Notes under the pieces: model-generated
Databases searched by the model: none
What the model was told of the DNA's origin: nothing
What the model saw: only the letters and a program-made list of their open reading frames with translations
Position numbers and translations under genes: made by a program
Source of the DNA: Hippophae tibetana
Taxonomy: Eukaryota; Streptophyta; Magnoliopsida; Rosales; Elaeagnaceae
Length of the DNA stretch: 64,000 bases
NCBI GenBank assembly: GCA_037013495.1
Contig: JAZDXN010000013.1
Span: 1,054,001-1,118,000, forward strand
Reading direction: 5' to 3'
Part shown: positions 49,806 through 61,120 of the stretch, one piece after another
Position numbering within the stretch: position 1 is the stretch's first letter
Layout: every line of letters begins with the position of its first letter

Positions 49806-52800
49806 ATTCATCATCTTCTGGTCCTTGAAACTCAACAAGCCATATAGGAGATGAAAAGGTTGGAATGCATTAAGCAAGTTTTTTTGGTAACTTGAGCATT
49901 TTATATTTGGGTTTTTAGTCGATTTCTCTATGTTAAGTTTGAAGTAATCTTTACAAACGGTACTTTCTTTGTAACATTAGTAAAATAAATATCTTCAAAA
50001 CAAGCTTCTAGCAATTAGTTACTTGTTATTGAAGGGGTTTTCCTAATTACAGTTGGTTCCAAAATAACGAAGAGGTCTCATTTCATATGCTACTTTTTTT
50101 ATGAGAGCTAATTAATCTATGCATAATTTAACGATGCAAAGTGTCAGACACATGCTCCTACATATCTTCCCTCAATGGCAAGGTACGTGATCGGTTAACC
50201 ACGAAACATTAAATACTTACATCCACATTGCTTCTATGTGTAATATTTTGTCACTTATGTTTTGCCTTACACTTTCTAGCCAACAAGATATATTTGCTCG
50301 TCATTCTGGCAAACCTATCTAAACAAAATCATTTTGGAGTTAGACCTATTGATGGAGCATTCTATAACTTGGAACCTATAGTTTTGATACCCCAATGTTC
50401 TTCAATTAAGGTCAAACTCATGATTGCATGTCAAAGCGAAGAGGCACTTCGTTGTAGATTCCTAGGTTTAGAAACACCTTATCCTTTTGCACACAACCGT
50501 GTTCAATTTCATCAAGAATAGATTCATCTTCTTCTAGTCCTTGAAACTCAACAAGCCATATAGGAGATGAAAAGGTTGGAATGCATTAAGCAAGTTTTTT
50601 TGGTAACTTGAGCGTTTTATATTTGGGTTTTTAGTCGATTTCTCTATGTGAAGTTTGAAGTAACCTTTACAAACTGTACTTTCTTTGTACCATTAGTAAA
50701 AGAAATATCTTCCTAACAAGCTTCAAGCAATTAGTTACTTGTTACTGAAGGGGTTTTCCTCATTACAGTTGGTTCCAAAATAACGAAGAGGTCTCATTTC
50801 ATATACTACATTTTTTTATGAGAGCTAATTAATCTATGCATAATTTAACGATGCAAAGTGTTAGACACACGCTCCTGCGTATCTTCCTTCAATGGCAAGG
50901 TACGTGATCGGTTAACCACGAAACATTAAATACTTACATCCACATTGCTTCTATGTATAATATTTTGTCACTTATGTTTTGTCTTACACTTTCTAGCCAA
51001 CAAGATATATTTGCTCGTCATTGTGGCAAACCTATCTAAACAAAATCATTTTGCAGTTAGAACTATTGATGGAGCATTCTATAACTTGGAACCTGTAGTT
51101 TTGATACCTCAATGTACTTCAATTATGGTCAAACTCATGATTGCATGTCAAAGCGAAGAGGCACTTCGTTGTAGATTCCTAGGTTTAGAAACACCTTATC
51201 CTTTTGCACACAACCGTGTTCAATTTCATCAAGAATAGATTCATCACCTTCTGGTCCTTGAAACTCAACAAGCCATATAGGAGATGAAAAGGTTGGAATG
51301 CATTAAGCAAGTTTTTTTGGTAACTTGAGCATTTTATATTTGGGTTTTTAGTCGATTTGTCTATGTTAAGTTGGAAGTAATCTTTACAAATGGTACTTTC
51401 TTTGTATCATTAGTAAAAGAAAAATATTCGAAACAAGCTTCTAGCAATTAGTTAGTTGTTATTGAAGGGGTTTTCCTAATTACAGTTGGTTCCAAAATAA
51501 CGAAGAGGTCTCATTTCATATGCTACTTTTTTGATGAGAGCTAATTAATCTATGCATAATTTAAAAATGCAAAGTGTGAGACACACCTTCCTGCGTATCT
51601 TCCTTTAATGGCAAGGTACGTGATCGGTTAACCACGAAACATTAAATACATACATCCACATTGCTTCTCGGTATAATATTTTGTCACTTATGTTTTATCT
51701 TACTCTTTCTAGCGAACAAGATATATTTTCTCGTCATTGTGGCAAACCTATCTAATCAAAATCATTTTGTATTTAGACCTATTGATGGAGCATTCTATAA
51801 CTTGGAACCTGTAGTTTTGATACCTCAATGTTCTTCAATTAAGGTCAAATTCATGATTGCATGTCAAAGCGGAGAGGCACTTCGTTGTAGATTCCTAGGT
51901 TTAGAAACACCTTATCCTTTTGCACACAACCGTGTTCAATTTCATCAAGAATAGATTCATCATCTTCTGGTCCTTGAAACTCAACAAGCCATATAGGAGA
52001 TGAAAAGGTTGGAATGCATTAAGCAAGTTTTTTTGGTAACTTGAGCATTTTATATTTGGGTTTTTAGTCGATTTCTCTATGTTAAGTTTGAAGTAATCTT
52101 TACAAACGGTACTTTCTTTGTAACATTAGTAAAATAAATATCTTCAAAACAAGCTTCTAGCAATTAGTTACTTGTTATTGAAGGGGTTTTCCTAATTACA
52201 GTTGGTTCCAAAATAACGAAGAGGTCTCATTTCATATGCTACTTTTTTTATGAGAGCTAATTAATCTATGCATAATTTAACGATGCAAAGTGTCAGACAC
52301 ATGCTCCTACATATCTTCCCTCAATGGCAAGGTACGTGATCGGTTAACCACGAAACATTAAATACTTACATCCACATTGCTTCTATGTGTAATATTTTGT
52401 CACTTATGTTTTGCCTTACACTTTCTAGCCAACAAGATATATTTGCTCGTCATTCTGGCAAACCTATCTAAACAAAATCATTTTGGAGTTAGACCTATTG
52501 ATGGAGCATTCTATAACTTGGAACCTATAGTTTTGATACCCCAATGTTCTTCAATTAAGGTCAAACTCATGATTGCATGTCAAAGCGAAGAGGCACTTCG
52601 TTGTAGATTCCTAGGTTTAGAAACACCTTATCCTTTTGCACACAACCGTGTTCAATTTCATCAAGAATAGATTCATCTTCTTCTAGTCCTTGAAACTCAA
52701 CAAGCCATATAGGAGATGAAAAGGTTGGAATGCATTAAGCAAGTTTTTTTGGTAACTTGAGCGTTTTATATTTGGGTTTTTAGTCGATTTCTCTATATGA

Positions 52801-54102
52801 AGTTTGAAGTAACCTTTACAAACTGTACTTTCTTTGTACCATTAGTAAAAGAAATATCTTCCTAGCAAGCTTCAAGCAATTAGTTACTTGTTACTGAAGG
52901 GGTTTTCCTCATTACAGTTGGTTCCAAAATAACGAAGAGGTCTCATTTCATATACTACATTTTTTTATGAGAGCTAATTAATCTATGCATAATTTAACGA
53001 TGCAAAGTGTTAGACACACGCTCCTGCGTATCTTCCTTCAATGGCAAGGTACGTGATCGGTTAACCACGAAACATTAAATACTTACATCCACATTGCTTC
53101 TATGTATAATATTTTGTCACTTATGTTTTGTCTTACACTTTCTAGCCAACAAGATATATTTGCTCGTCATTGTGGCAAACCTATCTAAACAAAATCATTT
53201 TGCAGTTAGAACTATTGATGGAGCATTCTATAACTTGGAACCTGTAGTTTTGATACCTCAATGTACTTCAATTATGGTCAAACTCATGATTGCATGTCAA
53301 AGCGGAGAGGCACTTCGTTGTAGATTCCTAGGTTTAGAAACACCTTATCCTTTTGCACACAACCGTGTTCAATTTCATCAAGAATAGATTCATCACCTTC
53401 TGGTCCTTGAAACTCAACAAGCCATATAGGAGATGAAAAGGTTGGAATGCATTAAGCAAGTTTTTTTGGTAACTTGAGCATTTTATATTTGGGTTTTTAG
53501 TCGATTTGTCTATGTTAAGTTGGAAGTAATCTTTACAAACGGTACTTTCTTTGTATCATTAGTAAAAGAAATATATTCGAAACAACTTCTAGCAATTAGT
53601 TAGTTGTTATTGAAGGGGTTTTCCTAATTACAGTTAGTTCCAAAATAACGAAGAGGTCTCATTTCATATGCTACTTTTTTGATGAGAGCTAATTAATCTA
53701 TGCATAATTTAAAAATGCAAAGTGTGAGACACACCTTCCTGCGTATCTTCCTTTAATGGCAAGGTACGTGATCGGTTAACCACGAAACATTAAATACATA
53801 CATCCACATTGCTTCTCGGTATAATATTTTGTCACTAATGTTTTATCTTACTCTTTCTAGCGAACAAGATATATTTTCTCGTCATTGTGGCAAACCTATC
53901 TAATCAAAATCATTTTGTAGTTAGACCTATTGATGGAGCATTCTATAACTTGGAACCTGTAGTTTTGATACCTCAATGTTCTTCAATTAAGGTCAAATTC
54001 ATGATTGCATGTCAAAGCGGAGAGGCACTTCGTTGTAGATTCCTAGGTTTAGAAACACCTTATCCTTTTGCACACAACCGTGTTCAATTTCATCAAGAAT
54101 AG
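48796..54102 (+). repeat. C-D-A trimer higher-order repeat (2,149 bp)
   Basis: C monomers at 48796, 50945 and 53094, D monomers at 49512, 51661 and about 53810, and A monomers at 50228 and 52377 repeat with a 2,149-bp period. The marker tcatcacctt follows each C (49092, 51241, 53390), and tctatgtgtaatatt is private to the two A copies. The copies look nearly identical, so this is among the youngest parts of the array. It resembles the A-B-C-D tetramer with B lost. Confidence 0.8.
50945..51238 (+). other. Representative ~97-codon open frame of the satellite (not called as a gene)
   Basis: Between a taa upstream and a tag after gtgttcaatttcatcaagaa, most block 3 monomers have one open frame of about 97 codons. 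It begins at a TTG, not an ATG, so by plant rules it has no proper start until internal Met codons. The front is hydrophobic (HLCFVLHFLANKIYLLVIV), the rear ends in NRVQFHQE. I recognise no family. Differences between copies are mostly amino-acid-changing (V/L, R/H/T, T/S, M/K), which argues against protein-level selection. The frame is stopped in most block 1 copies. It is kept open here probably because a stop-free variant was amplified. Confidence 0.6.
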
Positions 54103-57100
54103 ATTCATCATCTTCTGGTCCTTGAAACTCAACAAGCCATATAGGAGATGAAAAGGTTGGAATGCATTAAGCAAGTTTTTTTGGTAACTTGAGCATTTTA
54201 TATTTGGGTTTTTAGTCGATTTGTCTATGTTAACTTGGAAGTAATCTTTACAAACGGTACTTTCTTTGTATCATTAGTAAAAGAAATATATTCGAAACAA
54301 GCTTCTAGCAATTAGTTACTTGTTATTGAAGGGGTTTTCCTAATTACAGTTGGTTCCAAAATAACGAAGAGGTCTCATTTCATATGCTACTTTTTTGATG
54401 AGAGCTAATTAATCTATGCATAATTTAAAAATGCAAAGTGTCAGACACACCTTCCTGCGTATCTTCCTTTAATGGCAAGGTACGTGATCGGTTAACCACG
54501 AAACATTAAATACATACATCCACATTGCTTCTCGGTATAATATTTTGTCACTTATGTTTTATCTTACTCTTTCTAGCGAACAAGATATATTTTCTCGTCA
54601 TTGTGGCAAACCAATCTAATCAAAATCATTTTGTAGTTAGACCTATTGATGGAGCATTCTATAACTTGGAACCTGTAGTTTTGATACCTCACTGTTCTTC
54701 AATTATGGTCAAATTCATGATTGCATGTCAAAGCGGAGAGGCACTTCATTGTAGATTCCTAGGTTTAGAAACACCTTATCCTTTTGCACACAACCGTGTT
54801 CAATTTCATCAAGAATAGATTCATCTTCTTCTGGTCCTTCAAACTCAACAAGCCATATAGGTGATGAAAAGGTTGGAATGTATTAAGGAAGTTTTTTTGG
54901 TAACTTGAGCATTTTATATTTGGGTTTTTAGTCGATTTCTCTATGTTAAGTTTGAAGTAATCTTTACAAACGGTACTTTCTTTGTAACATTAGTAAAATA
55001 AATATCTTCAAAACAAGCTTCTAGCAATTAGTTACTTGTTATTGAAGGGGTTTTCCTAATTACAGTTGGTTCCAAAATAACGAAGAGGTCTCATTTCATA
55101 TGCTACTTTTTTTATGAGAGCTAATTAATCTATGCATAATTTAACGATGCAAAGTGTCAGACACATGCTCCTACATATCTTCCCTCAATGGCAAGGTACG
55201 TGATCGGTTAACCACGAAACATTAAATACTTACATCCACATTGCTTCTATGTATAATATTTTGTCACTTATGTTTTGCCTTACACTTTCTAGCCAACAAG
55301 ATATATTTGCTCGTCATTCTGGCAAACCTATCTAAACAAAATCATTTTGGAGTTAGACCTATTGATGGAGCATTCTATAACTTGGAACCTATAGTTTTGA
55401 TACCCCAATGTTCTTCAATTAAGGTCAAACTCATGATTGCATGTCAAAGCGAAGAGGCACTTCGTTGTAGATTCCTAGGTTTAGAAACACCTTATCCTTT
55501 TGCACACAACCGTGTTCAATTTCATCAAGAATAGATTCATCTTCTTCTAGTCCTTGAAACTCAACAAGCCATATAGGAGATGAAAAGGTTGGAATGCATT
55601 AAGCAAGTTTTTTTGGTAACTTGAGCGTTTTATATTTGGGTTTTTAGTCGATTTCTCTATGTGAAGTTTGAAGTAATCTTTACAAACGGTACTTTCTTTG
55701 TATCATTAGTAAAAGAAATATCTTCAAAACAAGCTTCTAGCAATTAGTTACTTGTTACTGAAATGGTTTTCCTAATTACAGTTGGTTCCAAAATAACGAA
55801 GAGGTCTCATTTCATATGCTACTTTTTTTATGAGAGCTAATTAATCTATGCATAATTTAACGATGCAAAGTGTTAGACACACGCTCCTGCGTATCTTCCT
55901 TCAATGGAAAGGTACGTGATCGGTTAACCACGGAACATTAAATACTAAGATTCACATTGCTTCTATGTATAATATTTTGTCACTTATGTTTTATCTTACA
56001 CTTTCTAGCCAACAAGATATATTTGCTCGTCATTGTGGCAAACCGATCTAAACAAAATCATTTTGCAGTTAGACATATTGATGGAGCATTCTATAACTTG
56101 GAACCTGTAGTTTTGATACCTCAATGTACTTCAATTATGGTCAAACTCATGATTGCATGTCAAAGCGGAGAGGCACTTCGTTGTAGATACCTAGGTTTAG
56201 AAACACCTTATCCTTTTGCACACAACCATGTTCAATTTCATCAAGAATAGATTCATCTTCTTCTAGTCCTTGAAACTCAACAAGCCATATAGGAGATGAA
56301 AAGGTTGGAATGCATTAAGCAAGTTTTTTTGGTAACTTGAGCGTTTTATATTTGGGTTTTTAGTCGATTTCTCTATGTGAAGTTTGAAGTAACCTTTACA
56401 AACTGTACTTTCTTTGTACCATTAGTAAAAGAAATATCTTCCTAACAAGCTTCAAGCAATTAGTTACTTGTTACTGAAGGGGTTTTCCTCATTACAGTTG
56501 GTTCCAAAATAACGAAGAGGTCTCATTTCATATACTACATTTTTTTATGAGAGCTAATTAATCTATGCACAATTTAACGATGCAAAGTGTTAGACACACG
56601 CTCCTGCGTATCTTACTTCAATGGCATGATACGTGATCGGTTAACCACGAAACATTAAATACTTACATCCACATTGCTTCTATGTATAATATTTTGTCAC
56701 TTATGTTTTGTCATACACTTTCTAGCCAACAAGATATATTTGCTCGTCATTGTGGCAAACCTATCTAAACAAAATCATTTTGCAGTTAGAACTATTGATG
56801 GAGCATTCTATAAATTGGAACCTGTAGTTTTGATACCTCAATGTACTTCAATTATGGTCAAACTCCTGATTGCATGTCAAAGCGGAGAGGCACTTCGTTG
56901 TAGATTCCTAGGTTTAGAAACACCTTATCCTTTTGCACACAACCGTGTTCAATTTCATCAAGAATAGATTCATCATCTTCTGGTCCTTGAAACTCAACAA
57001 GCCATATAGGAGATGAAAAGGTTGGAATGCATTAAGCAAGTTTTTTGGTAACTTGAGCATTTTATATTTGGGTTTTTAGTCGATTTGTCTATGTTAAGTT

Positions 57101-59689
57101 GGAAGTAATCTTTACAAACGGTACTTTCTTTGTATCATTAGTAAAAGAAATATATTCGAAACAAGCTTCTAGCAATTAGTTACTTATTATTGAAGGGGTT
57201 TTCCTAATTACAGTTGGTTCCAAAATAACGAAGAGGTCTCATTTCATATGCTACTTTTTTGATGAGAGCTAATTAATCTATGCATAATTTAAAAATGCAA
57301 AGTGTGAGACACACCTTCCTGCGTATCTTCCTTTAATGGCAGGGTACGTGATCGGTTAACCACGAAACATTAAATACATACATCCACATTGCTTCTCGGT
57401 ATAATATTTTGTCACTTATGTTTTATCTTACTCTTTCTAGCGAACAAGATATATTTTCTCGTCATTGTGGCAAACCTATCTAATCAAAATCATTTTGTAG
57501 TTAGACCTATTGATGGAGCATTCTATAACTTGGAACCTGTAGTTTTGATACCTCAATGTTCTTCAATTAAGGTCAAATTCATGATTGCATGTCAAAACGG
57601 AGAGGCACTTCGTTGTAGATTCCTAGGTTTAGAAACACCTTATCCTTTTGCACACAACCGTGTTCAATTTCATCAAGAATAGATTCATCTTCTTCTGGTC
57701 CTTCAAACTCAACAAGCCATATAGGAGATGAAAAGGTTCGAATGCATTAAGGAAGTTTTTTTGGTAACATGAGCATTTTATATTTGGGTTTTTAGTCGAT
57801 TTCTCAATGTTAAGTTTGAAGTAATATTTACAAACGGTACTTTCTTTGTATCATTAGTAAAAGAAATATCTTCAAAACAAGCATCTAGCAATTAGTTACT
57901 TGTTACTGAAAGGGTTTTCCTAATTACAGTTGGTTCCAAAATAACGAAGAGGTCTCATTTCATATGCTACTTTTTTGATGAGAGCTAATTAATCTATGCA
58001 TAATTTAACGATGCAAAGTGTTAGACACACGCTCCTGCGTATCTTCCTTCAATGGAAAGGTACGTGATCGGTTAACCACGGAACATTAAATACTAAGATT
58101 CACATTGCTTCTATGTATAATATTTTGTCACTTATGTTTTATCTTACACTTTCTAGCCAACAAGATATATTTGCTCGTCATTGTGGCAAACCTATCTAAA
58201 CAAAATCATTTTGCCGTTAGCCATATTGATGGAGCATTCTATAACTTGGAACCTTTAGTTTTGATACCTCAATGTACTTCAATTATGGTCAAACTCATGA
58301 TTGCATGTCAAAGCGGAGAGGCACTTCGTTGTAGATTCCTAGGTTTAGAAACACCTTATCCTTTTGCACACAACCATGTTCAATTTCATCAAGAATAGAT
58401 TCATCTTCTTCTAGTCCTTGAAACTCAACAAGCCATATAGGAGAGGAAAAGGTTGGAATGCATTAAGCAAGTTTTTTTGGTTACTTGAGCGTTTTATATT
58501 TGGGTTTTTAGTCGATTTCTCTATGTGAAGTTTGAAGTAACCTTTACAAACTGTACTTTCTTTGTACCATTAGTAAAAGAAATATCTTCGTAACAAACTT
58601 CTAGCAATTAGTTACTTGTTATTGAAGGGGTTTTCCTCATTACAGTTGGTTCCAAAATAACGAAGAGGTCTCATTTCATATACTACATTTTTTTGTGAGA
58701 GCTAATTAATCTATTAATAATTTAACGATGCAAACTGTCGGACACACGCTCCTGCGTATCTTTCTTCAATGACAAAGTATGTGATCGGTTAACCACGAAA
58801 CATTAAATACATACATCCACATTGCTTCTCGGTATAATATTTTGTCACTTATGTTTTATCTGACACTTTCTAGCGAACAAGATATATTTGCTCGTCATTG
58901 TGGCAAACCTATCTAAACAAAATCATTTTGTAGTTAGACCTATTGATGGAGCATTCTATAACTTGGAACCAGTAGTTTTGATACCTCAATTTTCTTCAAT
59001 TAAGGTCAAATTCATGATTGCATGTCAAAGCGGAGAGGAACTTCGTTGTAGATTCCTAGGTTTAGAAACACCTTATCCTTTTGCACACAACCATGTTCAA
59101 TTTCATCAAGAATAGATTCATCTTCTTCTAGTCCTTCAAACTCAACAAGCCATATAGGTGATGAAAAGGTTGGAATGCATTAAGGAAGTTTTTTTGGTAA
59201 CTTGAGCATTTTATATTTGGGTTTTTAGTCGATTTCTCTATGTTAAGTTTGAAATAGTCTTTACAAACGGTACTTTCTTTGTAACATTAGTAAAAGAAAT
59301 ATCTTCGAAACAAGCTTCTAGCAATTAGTTACTTGTTATTGAAGGGGTTTTCCTAATTACAGTTGGTTCAGAAATAACGAAGAGGTCTCATTTCATATGC
59401 TACTTGTTTTATGAGAGCTAATTAATCTATGCATAATTTAACGATGCAAAGTGTCAGACACATGCTCCTACGTATCTTCCCTCAATGGCAAGGTACTTGA
59501 TCGGTTAACCAGGAAACATTAAATACTTACATCCACATTGCTTCTATGTATAATATTTTGTCACTTATGTTTTGCCTTACACTTTCTAGCCAACAAGATA
59601 TATTTGCTCGTCATTCTGGCAAACCTATCTAAACAAAATCATTTTGTAGTTAGACCTATTGATGGAGCATTCTATAACTTGGAACCTAT

Positions 59690-61120
59690 AGTTTTGATAC
59701 CTCAATGTTCTTCAATTAAGGTCAAACTCATGATTGCATGTCAAAGCGAAGAGGCACTTCGTTGTAGATTCCTAGGTTTAGAAACACCTTATCCTTTTGC
59801 ATACAACCGTGTTCAATTTCATCAAGAATAGATTCATCTTCTTCTAGTCCTTGAAACTCAACACGCCATATAGGACATGAAAAGTTTGGAATGCATTAAG
59901 CAAGTTTTTTTGGTAGCATGAGCATTTTATATTTGGGTTTTTAGTCAATTTCTCTATGTGAAATTTGAAGTAATCTTTACAAACGGTACTTTCTTTGTAT
60001 CATTAGTAAAAGATATATCTTCAAAAAAAGCTTCTAGCAATTAGTTACTTGTTACTGAAATGGTTTTCCTAATTACAGTTGGTTCCAAAATAACGAAGAG
60101 GTCTCATTTCATATGCTACGTTTTTGATGAGAGCTAATTAATCTATGCATAATTTAACGATGCAAAGTGTTAGACACACGCTCCTGCGTATCTTCCTTCA
60201 ATGGCAAGGTACGTGATCGGTTAACCACGAAACATTAAATACTTACATTCACATTGCTTCTATGTATAATATTTTGTCACTTATGTTTTATCTTACACTT
60301 TCTAGCCAACAAGATATATTTGCATGTCATTGTGGCAAACCTATCTAAACAAAATCATTTTGCATTTAGACATATTGATGGAGCATTCTATAACTTGGAA
60401 CCTATAGTTTTGATACCTCAATGTTCTTCAATTAAGGTCAAACTCATGATTGCATGTCAAAGCGAAGAGGCACTTCGTTGTAGATTCCTAGGTTTAGAAA
60501 CACCTTATCCTTTTGCATACAACCGTGTTCAATTTCATCAAGAATAGATTCATCTTCTTCTAGTCCTTGAAACTCAACACGCCATATAGGACATGAAAAG
60601 TTTGGAATGCATTAAGCAAGTTTTTTTGGTAGCATGAGCATTTTATATTTGGGTTTTTAGTCAATTTCTCTATGTGAAATTTGAAGTAATCTTTACAAAC
60701 GGTACTTTCTTTGTATCATTAGTAAAAGATATATCTTCAAAAAAAGCTTCTAGCAATTAGTTACTTGTTACTGAAATGGTTTTCCTAATTACAGTTGGTT
60801 CCAAAATAACGAAGAGGTCTCATTTCATATGCTACGTTTTTGATGAGAGCTAATTAATCTATGCATAATTTAACGATGCAAAGTGTTAGACACACGCTCC
60901 TGCGTATCTTCCTTCAATGGCAAGGTACGTGATCGGTTAACCACGAAACATTAAATACTTACATTCACATTGCTTCTATGTATAATATTTTGTCACTTAT
61001 GTTTTATCTTACACTTTCTAGCCAACAAGATATATTTGCATGTCATTGTGGCAAACCTATCTAAACAAAATCATTTTGCATTTAGACATATTGATGGAGC
61101 ATTCTATAACTTGGAACCTG
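59690..61120 (+). repeat. Recent single-monomer duplication
   Basis: About 59.69-60.40 kb and 60.41-61.12 kb match at 716 bp offset. Both carry caacacgccatataggac, ggtagcatgagc, gtgaaatttgaag, agatatatcttcaaaaaaag and tgctacgtttttg. The frame at 60254 is a B-type front with an A-type rear, as expected for the junction of an unequal crossover. Confidence 0.7.
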
